This document shows, piece after piece, positions 1 through 8,554 of a DNA stretch of 64,000 nucleotides. Positions within the stretch are counted from its first letter, which is position 1, and every line of letters starts with the position of its first letter. This DNA is from M3007 sp044350415 (GTDB lineage Bacteria > Bacteroidota > Bacteroidia > Chitinophagales > Saprospiraceae). The stretch covers positions 3,980-67,979 of the forward strand of contig JBILHQ010000003.1 in assembly GCA_044350415.1 (NCBI GenBank), given 5' to 3'. Position numbers and translations under genes: made by a program. The notes under the pieces are model-generated. The model saw nothing but the letters and a program-made list of their open reading frames with translations, was not told where the DNA came from and ran no database searches.

Positions 1-60
1 TTCCAATTCTTCCTGCCACTTTTGGGCTTTATTAAAATAGAAATTGACTTTAGGATTCAT
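1..60 (-). CDS. YdeI/DUF1801-family protein, N-terminus only (cut by window edge)
   Basis: The first 20 codons of a minus-strand gene start at the ATG complementary to 58-60 and read MNPKVNFYFNKAQKWQEELE. This opening is typical of Bacteroidota YdeI/OmpD-associated (DUF1801) proteins, small cytoplasmic proteins of unclear role. The rest lies outside the window, so the family call rests only on the N-terminal motif. Confidence 0.6.
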   Translation of the reverse strand, partial: MNPKVNFYFNKAQKWQEELE

Positions 61-432
61 GGAGATAATTTATTTATTTTTAATAACTATTTACCACCTA
101 GGCCACATAATTAGTTTTCACATAGCGCACATAAGCATAGCGTCATCTGAGCGTATTCTTCGCTCTTTGTGCGCTATGTGAAAACCTCCTATGTGAAAAC
201 CTCCTATGTGGTAAATAGTTACGATTTTTGGTGAAATATTCAATGGCTGAAAGAAGTCGGAATGATTTCGCACGCGCTACTACTGGATGTTTATTTTACG
301 CGCCATTTCGCGTTTATTTCGCGTTTATTTCGCACAGATTTTACACGGATTTTACATAGATTTGGAAATGCCCAGTAGTATGGCGTACGTGTTAAAATGC
401 ATCCACGTTTTCATGCCTGGCGATGTATCGGA
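61..432. repeat. Gene-free stretch with nested inverted repeats and short tandem repeats
   Basis: No gene is visible here. Two nested inverted repeats occur. The outer arms, TAACTATTTACCAC, lie at 84-97 and 208-221. The inner arms are an 18-bp perfect pair, GTTTTCACATAGCGCACA at 114-131 and its complement at 168-185. The CTATGTGAAAACCTC unit is repeated directly on the right side. At about 298-365 there are short tandem motifs (TTTATTTCGCG and ATTTTACACGG types). The structure looks like a small non-autonomous element or the remains of one; no transposase is present. Confidence 0.6.
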
Positions 433-481
433 TCTTCGGAGTACAAACCCCGTGCCTATTGCAAATGTGCTGTTGTGGGGC
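433..481 (-). repeat. Gene-end repeat, copy 1 (diverged)
   Basis: Read on the minus strand, this segment directly follows the stop codon at 485-487. It aligns with the elements at 1840-1886 and 3375-3424, sharing a CAACA motif, a GCAA(A/T)AG-GGC-GG core and a terminal CTCCGAAGA. It is the most diverged of the three copies. Confidence 0.55.
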
Positions 482-484
482 ATT

Positions 485-646
485 TTATGGGCATTTGTCA
501 AGTATTAGTGCCAACATTTTCCCAACATCTTCTGCTTTGTCATCGCTATCTTGTGAGTAGTCTTTATAAACCCATTTACCATTAAGGCTTGACAGACCAC
601 TAGTGAGTGTTGGAGTGATTTTCCCGAACTGCTTGAACCCCGCTGG
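485..646 (-). pseudogene. 3' fragment of an unrecognised protein gene
   Basis: An open minus-strand reading frame of 53 codons lies between an in-frame TAG (647-649) and a TAA (485-487). It reads PAGFKQFGKITPTLTSGL, then continues with a plausible globular tail rich in Lys, Asp and Trp (GKWVYKDYSQDSDDKAED). There is no credible start codon. The stop is followed immediately by the same gene-end repeat that follows two real genes nearby, which supports this being the true end of a decayed gene. I do not recognise the family. Confidence 0.4.
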
Positions 647-688
647 CTAAACTTGTTCCTGTTCAATCAAGACGCTCATTACCCGTTA

Positions 689-1705
689 TTATATCCAGGT
701 GCTTTGTACTTTTTGCAGTGGCGCATACCAGTTGATGTATTGTACAAGTCTCGGCAGACTTGCGTTATTGGGGCTGCTGCTGTGCGGTAATTGGTGGTTC
801 CAAATGATGAAATCACCAGCGCTGGCAGCGATTGAAATTTTTTCGAAAGAAGAGAAATTAAATTCCCGTGGGGAGCTGTCTTTTGGCAAAGTTGCTAACC
901 AGGATTCTAATATTTTATGAAAAGAAGGGATTAACGTTAGTGCGCCCTGATTGGCTGCGGTGTCTGTTAAATATAAAATTCCCTGGGTGCCAAATGGAAT
1001 GGGCATGGCTAAACTTACATCCCAATGCAGGCCAATACCACGATAAGTAAAACGATCAGTTTGAGGCGGATTAAAGCCGCATTTATCGGTGGTCACGATT
1101 AACTCGTTTTGGCCCCACAGTTGTTCAAATGCTTTTCTGATTTTTGGTGCATGTCGATTTTTATCGATTGCTGGATTTCTGTAAAGCGGAACCATAATGC
1201 CTTGAACCGTATTGGAATTGTTGTACCAGGATTCGCTATTGTTTTCATCCATTTGAAGATGGTTCCAGATGGCCTGGCGGGCTGCCACGCAATCCTCTTG
1301 TGAGATGGCATTTTTAATGATAACGTATCCATTCTCATTCCAAAAATCGATATCGTCCACAGAAAGCACATCCTGCTCAATATACTCATTCGTTTGGGTT
1401 TTAGCGATAAACAATTGGTTGCATTGTGCTATTATTTCGGCGGTAATAGTGCGTTCGCCACTTTCTGTAACCCAATGCTCAAACGCTTCAAAGCTTGGTT
1501 GTTGCTCAAACAAAAATTGGTAAGTAGGCAATAAGCCCAAACCTAACATATTAATAATGGCGTTATCTATTTCTTGTTCATCCAAAAGTTGCTCCTTGAT
1601 CTGATCGATCAACATCGCTTTACTCCACAACCTTTTTAGGTGGTAAATTCCTGTGCTGCCAATTTCCGTACTTTCTGCCAAGGTAATATTGGGCGATTTC
1701 TTCAT
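689..1705 (-). CDS. Phytanoyl-CoA dioxygenase (PhyH) family protein
   Basis: This 338-aa protein is a predicted Fe(II)/2-oxoglutarate-dependent oxygenase of the PhyH family. The C-terminal two thirds carry the double-stranded beta-helix. Visible features are GYVIIKNAISQEDC (127-139), the metal motif H227-x-D229 in LHWDVS, the distal His308 in LPHSSSP, and Arg319, which would hold 2-oxoglutarate. The first ~110 residues form an extra N-terminal region I cannot place. The substrate is unknown; relatives hydroxylate small metabolites or natural products. The gene stands alone, about 200 bp downstream of the dihydroorotase on the same strand. Confidence 0.85.
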   Translation of the reverse strand: MKKSPNITLAESTEIGSTGIYHLKRLWSKAMLIDQIKEQLLDEQEIDNAIINMLGLGLLPTYQFLFEQQPSFEAFEHWVTESGERTITAEIIAQCNQLFIAKTQTNEYIEQDVLSVDDIDFWNENGYVIIKNAISQEDCVAARQAIWNHLQMDENNSESWYNNSNTVQGIMVPLYRNPAIDKNRHAPKIRKAFEQLWGQNELIVTTDKCGFNPPQTDRFTYRGIGLHWDVSLAMPIPFGTQGILYLTDTAANQGALTLIPSFHKILESWLATLPKDSSPREFNFSSFEKISIAASAGDFIIWNHQLPHSSSPNNASLPRLVQYINWYAPLQKVQSTWI

Positions 1706-1839
1706 GTTCGATGCTTAAATAGTGGTGTGTCTTTTCCTGGTATTACTGGACTCCAACAATTGTGTGGCCCACCTTTACTTTTAAAAAGTTTTTCCAGGTC
1801 TGTCCAGTCGGATTTGTCAGCAGGTCTGTACAGGTATGG

Positions 1840-1886
1840 TCTTCGGAGCACTGAACCGCCACTTTTGCCACACCCGTGTTGGTGGC
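1840..1886 (-). repeat. Gene-end repeat, copy 2
   Basis: On the minus strand this lies 16 bp after the dihydroorotase stop. It contains GGCAAAAGTGGCGGTTCAGT followed by GCTCCGAAGA. The 25-bp core is identical to the copy at 3375-3424. Confidence 0.8.
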
Positions 1887-1902
1887 TGTGGCTCTTTGTT
1901 TT

Positions 1903-3252
1903 TTATCTGTCATTGGTTGTTGTTAACGCTTGCCCTTTTACGATTTGATTAAATTTTCCGTGGTCGTAAATTAAGTTGCCATTTACAAATGTATGGGTCA
2001 CTTTTGTTTGAAATGTTGTCCCTTCTAATGGCGACCAACCACATTTGGATAAAATATTTTCTCTACTAACAGTCCAAGTTGAGTTTAAGTCAACAATGCT
2101 CAGGTCTGCCCAGTAGCCCTCACGTATAAAACCTCTATTTTCAATTCGGTAAAGTGTCGCTGGGTTATGGCACATTTTTTCCGCAATTTTCTCTAACGTA
2201 ATGAGGCCTTTTTTATAAAACTCAAGCATAATGTTTAACGAATGCTGAACGATTGGTGCACCCGACATTGATTGAAAATAGGGTTTTTGCTTTTCGTCTA
2301 ATGTGTGAGGAGCGTGGTCTGTGGTTACTATGTCTATTCTATCGTCTAACAATGCTTTTAAAAGTCCTTTTTTATCACCCTCTGTTTTTATTGCTGGGTT
2401 CCATTTTATTAAAGTTCCTAAACGCTTATAATCTGTGTCGGAAAACCACAAATGGTGAACAGATACTTCAGTTGTGATATTTTTCTCCTTCAAGGGAATA
2501 TCATTCCGGAAAAGATGTGTTTCTGCTTCTGTGGTCAGGTGCAGAATGTGAAGCCGTGCCTTGTGTTTGTTGGCTATGTCTATTGCTCTCTTGGTTGCTT
2601 CATAACACGCTTTTTCGCTTCTTATTTCAGGATGAAATTCAATCGGTACATTTTCACCATATTTTGCTCTAAAGATATTTTCATTTTCCTCAACTATTTG
2701 CTCTTTTTCAGAATGGATTGCTATGATTGATTGGCAGTTTGCAAAAAGTTTTTCCATTGTTTCGGGATTGTCGGCAAGTAGGTTTCCTTTTTTTGTAAAG
2801 TAAAGTCCGTCATCCGAAACGCCTAAAAGTTGGCTAGTGTCAAGTTTGATTACTTCATCAAGGTTGTCGCCATTTACACCTAAGAAAAATCCATAATTAG
2901 CTAAAGATTGTCTTGAAGCAATTTGGTATTTTTCATTTAAGATTTCAATGGTTAATACATTCGGAAATGTATTTGGCATATCAATGAAGGAAGTCACGCC
3001 ACCCGCAACGGCTGCTCTGCTTTCTGAATGAAGATCGCCTTTATGTGTTAGTCCTGGTTCACGAAAATGAACTTGTCCGTCAATGATGCCTGGAAATAAG
3101 TATTTGCCTGTTGCGTCAATTACTTTTGTAGTTAGATCATTATGATGTCGTCCAATTTTTCGAATTACACCATTATCAATTAAGAGGTCGGTAACGATTA
3201 TTTGTCCTTCGTTAACGATGCTAATATTTTTGATTAGAGTTCTTTCTGTCAT
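1903..3252 (-). CDS. pyrC: Dihydroorotase (Bacteroidota-type PyrC)
   Basis: This 449-aa amidohydrolase converts carbamoyl-aspartate to dihydroorotate in pyrimidine synthesis. The metal-site segment D58-GQVHFREPGLTHKGD carries His62; the Gln before it replaces the first His of the classical HxH, as I recall is usual in this clade. Further family motifs are AGGVTSFIDMPNT, HILHLTT and the catalytic TTDHAPHT. The length is normal. The gene is visibly more AT-rich than the core genes further on and lies between two copies of the gene-end repeat, so it may be an extra or mobile copy rather than the housekeeping one. Allantoinase is the main alternative call. Confidence 0.88.
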   Translation of the reverse strand: MTERTLIKNISIVNEGQIIVTDLLIDNGVIRKIGRHHNDLTTKVIDATGKYLFPGIIDGQVHFREPGLTHKGDLHSESRAAVAGGVTSFIDMPNTFPNVLTIEILNEKYQIASRQSLANYGFFLGVNGDNLDEVIKLDTSQLLGVSDDGLYFTKKGNLLADNPETMEKLFANCQSIIAIHSEKEQIVEENENIFRAKYGENVPIEFHPEIRSEKACYEATKRAIDIANKHKARLHILHLTTEAETHLFRNDIPLKEKNITTEVSVHHLWFSDTDYKRLGTLIKWNPAIKTEGDKKGLLKALLDDRIDIVTTDHAPHTLDEKQKPYFQSMSGAPIVQHSLNIMLEFYKKGLITLEKIAEKMCHNPATLYRIENRGFIREGYWADLSIVDLNSTWTVSRENILSKCGWSPLEGTTFQTKVTHTFVNGNLIYDHGKFNQIVKGQALTTTNDR

Positions 3253-3374
3253 TGTAAATTACCTGTCTGTTTCGGGTCGCCCGCCGTTGCCGCTGACGAC
3301 TACGGCTTGGTGATGTGGCGATTTTTAGCACAAAAGTTGATGCGAAGAACCAATGTTTGATTAAGCACAAATGT

Positions 3375-3424
3375 GTCTCCTGAGCACTGAACCGCCACTT
3401 TTGCCAAACCCATTTTGTTGGCAG
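3375..3424 (-). repeat. Gene-end repeat, copy 3
   Basis: This segment abuts the stop codon of the ADP-ribosylglycohydrolase fragment (3425-3427). It contains GCCAACA, then GGCAAAAGTGGCGGTTCAGT and GCTC. About 90 bp further on (3276-3290 on the plus strand) comes a CCCGCCGTTGCC motif. A near-identical CCCGCCGTTACC (4240-4251) stands in front of the truncated gene, so each cassette may have a second conserved end. Confidence 0.8.
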
Positions 3425-4174
3425 TTATTTTTTTGTTCTGAATATGCTTGTCTCGAATTTTTCCACTTTTGCAATCCAATTATTTGGTATATTTTCTGTC
3501 CTTGTCGACATGATTGTCATTCCACCAACCATTGCACAAATGGTATCTCTATCACCCAAAATTGAAACAGCTTTCCAAAGTGCTTCTTCAAAATTTTCTA
3601 AGTTATATGCCGTACACCAAATTGCAAAAGGAACGGTATCTTGGGCTGTCATGTTTGTTCCATTCCCTAAAATACTTTTTACAGTTTCAATTTGATAGTT
3701 GTAAGAAATACTATTAGATTTTGAAATCTTTGATTTTGTATCGCTGTCGGGTAATTCTTCCAAAATTTTGTCAATAAATTCAAGTGGCTGTAAAAACCTA
3801 CTGTCCGATTTCATTTTAGTTGTTAGTGCCGTCCCTATTGCGATGGCAATTGTCCCTGTTATAGCTTTGATATTTGAATGGGTAACTTCAGATGATTTAA
3901 TAGCCAACAATTTCGCTTTTTGAAGATTGTCGTAGTAATAGGCACCAATCGGGCAAACTCTCATAGCTGCCCCATTTCCCATTGAACCTTGTCCATCAAA
4001 AGCACTTTTTGAAACATCACTCCAATTTTGCCCTTCTTTTATTGCTCGCAAAAGTCTTCTTAAAGTGGCGCCGTATCCTCTGTTACTATCTAAATCATGA
4101 TTATCCGTTAAAATAGAAAGCATTGTCAAAATAATTTTTTGCAGTAAGTTTAATGGTCGCACGGTCGTCTGCAT
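3425..4174 (-). pseudogene. ADP-ribosylglycohydrolase (DraG-like), 5'-truncated
   Basis: Homology to ADP-ribosylglycohydrolases starts near SNRGYGATLRRLL and runs through GNGAAMRVCPIGAYY and SSEVTHSN to the C-terminal DTVPFAIWCTAYN, LGDRDTICAMVGG and IPNNW. The N-terminal part is missing, including the GDALG and TDDT metal-binding motifs, so hydrolase activity is not expected. The reading frame stays open upstream only by running into the GH3 gene. A first ATG (4172-4174) directly follows a TATATTTG promoter box, so a 249-aa C-terminal piece could still be made. The body is AT-rich and the gene ends in the shared repeat. Confidence 0.75.
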
Positions 4175-4187
4175 GACGCATAACTCA

Positions 4188-4195
4188 CAAATATA
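4188..4195 (-). promoter_or_regulatory. Bacteroidota -7 box TATATTTG before the truncated DraG-like gene
   Basis: The minus strand reads TATATTTG, matching TAnnTTTG, 13 bp before the ATG at 4174. It lies between the CCGCCGTTACC motif and the truncated gene. Confidence 0.5.
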
Positions 4196-4256
4196 CGAAA
4201 TTCTTGTCGTACTTTTTGTATTGTTCAATCCAAACAGCCCGCCGTTACCCTGCCTA

Positions 4257-6218
4257 TCAATACCCCAACCCAAATCCAAAAGGATAAAGCGGGTCTTTGG
4301 AATCATAAGGCAGATCTTCTTTTTGCTGCAGAACGGCATCCATCGAAGCGGGCAGTTCGAACGGCAATTTGCCTTCGGGTTTAAATTGACCAAAAATCAA
4401 ATCCAGGATAATATCGTCCTGGCTGCTGAAATCGCCAATGACGGCTTTACTTTGGGCATTAATTTCCGGAAAAACAGCGGGGCGTTCTAAATTCATTACC
4501 GTAATCGTTGGTTTGGATTGTATCAACTGCAACAATTCCGCCTTTTCCTTATCCGGGAAATCAAGGCGTCCCTGGTGGAAAATACGCTCTACGATATACT
4601 TCCCGCTACCCGCATCGTCTCTGAAAGGGGTATTTAGTTTTAAAATAATGACATCGGCATCTTTTACACTGGTGATCACACCTGCATATTTTTTGCTTTC
4701 TTCTTTATCAAAACCTTGCAAATAGACCTTCGTGGTGGCTTTTAAGGGCAAAATCGCTTGGTCGTTTTTCAACAGGACCAAAGACCGCCGTTGGGACTCC
4801 CGCCCTTTTTCCATGAATTTTGCATTGCCCACGATGGCTGCATTTTCTACTTTCAGATAAGGGTTATCAAAAAGCCCCAAACGGAATTTCTCTTTCAGTA
4901 TCCTTTTGACAGAAGTATTGATGCGATCTTCGCTAATCTGGCCGGATTTGACCAAATCAACAATGACTTCCGGAATGGCTTCTCCGCCAAACATATCGCA
5001 ACCCGCATCAATTATTTTGGCCACCCGCTCTTTGGCACTGAGGTTTTCCACCCCATGCGCCGACGCGGGTTTCAAGATAACGCCCATCACACTCATGTCG
5101 GAAACGAGGCCCCAGTCGGTGCAAACGATGCCCTCAAAGTGATATTTCTCGCGCAAAAGCCCGGTGATGATCTGCTTATTATAGCCAAAACCAACATCTT
5201 CATTGGTTTGCCCCACGGGAATGCCATAGTAGGGCATGATTTGTGCCACATTAGCCGCAAAAGCGCCTTTTTCAAACGGGATCAAATGATAATTGAAATT
5301 ATTGCCGGGATAGGCCTGTTTGCCAGGCGGAAAATGGGAATCCATACCATTCTTTTGAGGGCCGCCACCGGAAAAGTGCTTGGCCATACATTCTACACTT
5401 TGGGCAGTGATACTATCGCCCTGGAATCCTAAAATATAGCCTTTGGTCATTTTTGCCGACAATTCAGCATCTTCCCCGAAGGTGCCATTGATGCGCGCCC
5501 AACGGGGTTCAGTCGCCAGATCGGCCATTGGGGAAAGGGATAAATGAAAGCCCAGGGCCACATATTCCTGGCGGGCAATATCGCCGAACTCCCGCACTAA
5601 AGTGGTATCGCCAATAGCCGCAAATCCCAAAGGGGAGCACCATTTGGAATAAAATGGCGTAAAAATACTTGCTCCTGGCGCATTCGGTACACCATGTCGC
5701 GGGTCTGTGGCGAGGGTAACAGGAATACCCAAACGGGTGCGTTCAGCCAGTTTTTGAATATTATTGTTCCAGGCAATCATGGCCTCTGGCGAGGGCGATT
5801 GCATGGTATTGAAATGGTTCATCTTTTTTTTGGCGATCATAGCGGAATTGGCTTCCAGCATGAGCGAAAAAGGATTCAGGATGGAGGTTTTATTGCTCAA
5901 GGAACCATCATTACCCATGGCAGCCATCGTAATGAACATCAGCCCTGCTTTTTCTTCGAGGTTCATTTGTTGCGTCAGGTCGTTCACGCGGTCGTTGAGC
6001 GGCGCTTTTGCGTCTTCGTAAATGTCTAACCGCCCATTTTTATTGAGATCCCGAAAAGTGTGGCCATCCACAGTGATGGTCGGTGCTTCATTGCCCAATA
6101 AAGCCATATTTTCGGAATTGGTCATTGCTGATTTGGCATATACAACGACAAGTACCAATACCAGTATCAGCAGTAATGCGCTTAAAGTATACGCTAATAT
6201 TTTTAAGAATTTTTTCAT
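4257..6218 (-). CDS. Glycoside hydrolase family 3 beta-glucosidase-like protein
   Basis: This 653-aa enzyme carries an N-terminal membrane anchor or signal segment (about residues 5-30) and should act in the periplasm. The GH3 barrel shows VTLATDPRHGVPN, EPRWARINGTFGED, AKHFSGGGPQKNG and the nucleophile region GIVCTDWGLV near residue 370. A GH3 C-terminal domain follows, ending in the family-typical DPLYPFGFGLGY at the very C-terminus. It hydrolyses beta-linked glucosides or related sugars; the exact substrate cannot be read. It lies 49 bp downstream of the DUF1080 hydrolase on the same strand, so a two-gene carbohydrate operon is likely. Confidence 0.92.
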   Translation of the reverse strand: MKKFLKILAYTLSALLLILVLVLVVVYAKSAMTNSENMALLGNEAPTITVDGHTFRDLNKNGRLDIYEDAKAPLNDRVNDLTQQMNLEEKAGLMFITMAAMGNDGSLSNKTSILNPFSLMLEANSAMIAKKKMNHFNTMQSPSPEAMIAWNNNIQKLAERTRLGIPVTLATDPRHGVPNAPGASIFTPFYSKWCSPLGFAAIGDTTLVREFGDIARQEYVALGFHLSLSPMADLATEPRWARINGTFGEDAELSAKMTKGYILGFQGDSITAQSVECMAKHFSGGGPQKNGMDSHFPPGKQAYPGNNFNYHLIPFEKGAFAANVAQIMPYYGIPVGQTNEDVGFGYNKQIITGLLREKYHFEGIVCTDWGLVSDMSVMGVILKPASAHGVENLSAKERVAKIIDAGCDMFGGEAIPEVIVDLVKSGQISEDRINTSVKRILKEKFRLGLFDNPYLKVENAAIVGNAKFMEKGRESQRRSLVLLKNDQAILPLKATTKVYLQGFDKEESKKYAGVITSVKDADVIILKLNTPFRDDAGSGKYIVERIFHQGRLDFPDKEKAELLQLIQSKPTITVMNLERPAVFPEINAQSKAVIGDFSSQDDIILDLIFGQFKPEGKLPFELPASMDAVLQQKEDLPYDSKDPLYPFGFGLGY

Positions 6219-6267
6219 GTTACATCAGTTTTTATTAAAAAAACAAGAAATCACACCGAAAAAGTGC

Positions 6268-7161
6268 TCAATGTGCCCGTTTTGCCCGGTGCTTCTTTTT
6301 CTTATACATACAAGTCGAATCATCCGGTTTTATAAAATAGGGTTTGTAATTCCGGGCTTTAGGGTCCATACAACCGCACAGGTTTAAGATCTCCACTTTG
6401 CGGAAATCAATCGGGTGACTTTCACTTTGCAGGGAAATATAACCGGCGTTGATGAGTTGTCCATCGATTTTTTCAGCGGGGTCATAATCGCTGACATTCG
6501 AAGAACCGAAACTGGGTTTGGTATATTCCATGACCAGTTCGCCATTCACAAAATGCCGGATTAGGGAGTCGCCCAGCACGAGTACCTCTGCGCGTACCCA
6601 TTGATCGCCGTCGTAGGTTTTGGAAGTCGAATTAATGCAATGTCGGGTATCCGGTTTGCCCGCATACACCAGATCTGTTCCCGGCGTACAAACATTGCAG
6701 GTAGGCCGGGGCCCTTTGCCTAATCCGCCCAAAAATTGCACTTCAATAGAAATCGGGAAATCCTGGTCTTTCAGCATGGACTGCGGTGCCTGACAATGCA
6801 ACATCACACCGCTGTTGCGGGTGGCCCAACCCGGACCGTCTTTCACCTGATCGCCCACGAAACGATATTCCACCGCGAACCAGTAATAAGAATACTTCTC
6901 TTTGTAAAAAATATGCCCGAATCGCTCCTGAAACTGGTCATTATAGGCATCATACCGCACTTCCATCATGCCGTCTTCCACCCGGAATGTATTGCCAAAG
7001 TTGTCATTCAGGGCATAATGCCTGATTTTGGGCATCCAACCATTCAGGGTTTTGCCGTCGAACAACTGGGTCCATTCCTTCGGGGTGACATCCTGGGTGT
7101 GAGCGAATAGCGGCGTGACCAGCAGGAAAAGGGTAATAATGCGCTGTTGGAATAAAAACAT
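6268..7161 (-). CDS. Secreted DUF1080 (3-keto-disaccharide hydrolase-like) protein
   Basis: This protein is about 297 aa from the ATG at 7159-7161. I prefer that start because it begins a clear signal peptide (MFLFQQRIITLFLLVTPLFA); the frame stays open to 7233. The mature part has the DUF1080/concanavalin-like hallmarks WTQLFDGKTLNGWM, NSGVMLHC and QWVRAEVLVLGDSLIRHFVNG. The tail is unusual: CGCMDPKARNYKPYF..CMYKKKKHRAKRAH, Cys- and Lys-rich. Family members cleave or bind keto-glycosides. It is followed by the GH3 gene, suggesting joint periplasmic glycoside processing. Confidence 0.88.
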   Translation of the reverse strand: MFLFQQRIITLFLLVTPLFAHTQDVTPKEWTQLFDGKTLNGWMPKIRHYALNDNFGNTFRVEDGMMEVRYDAYNDQFQERFGHIFYKEKYSYYWFAVEYRFVGDQVKDGPGWATRNSGVMLHCQAPQSMLKDQDFPISIEVQFLGGLGKGPRPTCNVCTPGTDLVYAGKPDTRHCINSTSKTYDGDQWVRAEVLVLGDSLIRHFVNGELVMEYTKPSFGSSNVSDYDPAEKIDGQLINAGYISLQSESHPIDFRKVEILNLCGCMDPKARNYKPYFIKPDDSTCMYKKKKHRAKRAH

Positions 7162-7216
7162 AGAAAGGAAAGGTGAATGGCGAATCAATATTTTGAATTT
7201 GCTAAAGTACTTGTAT

Positions 7217-7573
7217 TTAGATACGTTCACCAAATGTCAGTAAATTATTATCAGGATCAAGCATGGCAAATTCTTTCAGTCCCCATGGTTTCAGTTGTAA
7301 ATGCCCCGCTGGGTGAATACTTAATTTCTTATCGAGCAAAGACTGATAAAGACGGTCAATATCATCCGTTCGAATGTAAACTTGCCCATAATTTTCCTTT
7401 GGATCAAGTCCTTTAAATTCAAAAAAATGGATTTGTATATTGTCTTTTTGAACCATTAAATAGCCGTCGTAGTCGGCATCGCCCAATTCATTAAAACCCA
7501 ATTGGCTAATGAAGTAATCTCTGGTAACCGTTTTGTTACGCATGGGTAGTTTGGGGTGGATATCTGTCAGCAT
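7217..7573 (-). CDS. VOC-family (glyoxalase/bleomycin-resistance-like) protein
   Basis: This 118-aa single-domain protein has a vicinal-oxygen-chelate fold. It shows TRDYFISQLGFNELG, IQIHFFEF, GQVYIRTDDIDRLYQSL and the closing PWGLKEFAMLDPDNNLLTFGE. The pattern is closest to the bleomycin-resistance/dioxygenase group, which often binds rather than converts small hydrophobic compounds. No substrate can be assigned. It is AT-rich like the following SOUL and SDR genes. Confidence 0.85.
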   Translation of the reverse strand: MLTDIHPKLPMRNKTVTRDYFISQLGFNELGDADYDGYLMVQKDNIQIHFFEFKGLDPKENYGQVYIRTDDIDRLYQSLLDKKLSIHPAGHLQLKPWGLKEFAMLDPDNNLLTFGERI

Positions 7574-7867
7574 AAATGTTTTTCGAGATTACTGGTTGCT
7601 GGTTTCGGGGGGGGAAGAGCATGTTTGTGAGGGGTGCGTGCCAGAGAAACTATTTTTCTGACATTGGGCACGCCCACCACAAAAAGGCTCAACCTGACAC
7701 GCCGTATTGGGACTTCCACAGTCAGTGAAACGCCCCCTCAAAACTACACCCATATTTTCGATTCTGCAAGTCCCTGTCCACAATGTGCCAGCAAAAAGGG
7801 CGAAAAGTAGAAATAGCACGGCGTTGGGCGGTCAGAGCGATAAAACAGCTCGATATTTCAGTTACGC
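7574..7867. other. GC-rich spacer with palindromic pieces, no gene
   Basis: The spacer between the SOUL stop and the VOC start contains a G8 run (7605-7612) and short GC-rich palindromes. A 76-codon minus-strand frame crosses it but has no family features. I see no promoter or RNA I can defend. Confidence 0.4.
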
Positions 7868-8476
7868 TTAGTTGAAATTGTCTTCATGCAAGGCCACAAT
7901 GACTTCATTTCTTCTTCCAAACAGTTGATATGGAGGGTTGTATCCCAGGTAGCGAAAGTTGCCATAATAGGAGAGTCCCCTGTCCTTTAAAGCATTTTCA
8001 AGTATAGCTTTGTGTTTATCAATCTGCTCTGTAGTAGCAAAGCCGCCGAATTTTATGACAGCCACATATTCGGGTTCGGAAGTTTCAATGATAATTTCAG
8101 CATTATTTGGTTTTGGTAAATTATCCTTATTGAAATTAGACGGCATTACGAATGCCATAGTTGATAATGAATCGCCAATGTCCATGTGAACGGGAGAGGT
8201 CATGGCTATTTGTTTGTTTTCGCTGTTTCCTCCAAAAATATATTTTGCCAGTTTGCCAAATCCGGAATAGCCTAAATCACGATATGATTTTGATGTGGAG
8301 GAGATTTTGGCCATCATGGTGGCAGGATAGTACCTGATTTCAAAAAGTTTTTCTGTCCGAATCACTTTATATGTTTGTGTTTCTGTTTTACTGGTTGCCA
8401 TGGCGGTATAAATTTGAAATATTACAAATAGACCTGACAGGATAATGGTGGTGATGAGAAATATTTTCATAAGCAT
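7868..8476 (-). CDS. SOUL-family heme-binding-like protein, membrane-anchored
   Basis: This protein is about 202 aa from the ATG at 8474-8476; a second ATG follows at 8470 and the frame is open to 8536. An N-terminal hydrophobic segment (KIFLITTIILSGLFVIFQIY) serves as anchor or signal. The SOUL domain shows YKVIRTEKLFEIRYYPATMMAK, GFGKLAKYIFGGN, IAMTSPVHM and a C-terminal YNPPYQLFGRRNEVIVAL. SOUL proteins bind heme or tetrapyrroles in eukaryotes; the bacterial role is poorly known. It is preceded by a palindrome and the SDR gene. Confidence 0.88.
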   Translation of the reverse strand: MLMKIFLITTIILSGLFVIFQIYTAMATSKTETQTYKVIRTEKLFEIRYYPATMMAKISSTSKSYRDLGYSGFGKLAKYIFGGNSENKQIAMTSPVHMDIGDSLSTMAFVMPSNFNKDNLPKPNNAEIIIETSEPEYVAVIKFGGFATTEQIDKHKAILENALKDRGLSYYGNFRYLGYNPPYQLFGRRNEVIVALHEDNFN

Positions 8477-8496
8477 GCTTCTTTTAAAAGTAAGGT

Positions 8497-8538
8497 ACTT
8501 GTTAGGGTGGGGGCGCATGTCCTCCCACCACAACAAGT
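8497..8538. repeat. 15-bp-arm inverted repeat between SDR and SOUL genes
   Basis: The arms ACTTGTTAGGGTGGG (8497-8511) and CCCACCACAACAAGT (8524-8538) pair with two mismatches around a 12-bp loop. It sits between the SDR stop and the SOUL start. It lacks a T-run, so it is not a normal terminator. Confidence 0.6.
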
Positions 8539-8554
8539 TTTCATTAAACAGTAT

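Noticed and set aside
287..585. Two overlapping plus-strand frames near the left end
   Set aside because: They cross the tandem repeats and the gene-end repeat, and have no protein features.
7589..7819. 76-codon minus-strand frame in the VOC/SOUL spacer
   Set aside because: Cys/Gly-rich composition without family signal, lying in palindromic spacer DNA.
8497..8538. Palindrome between SDR and SOUL genes as an integron attC site
   Set aside because: The GTT and AAC core triplets are in the wrong order for attC (AAC...GTT is required), and no integrase gene is present.
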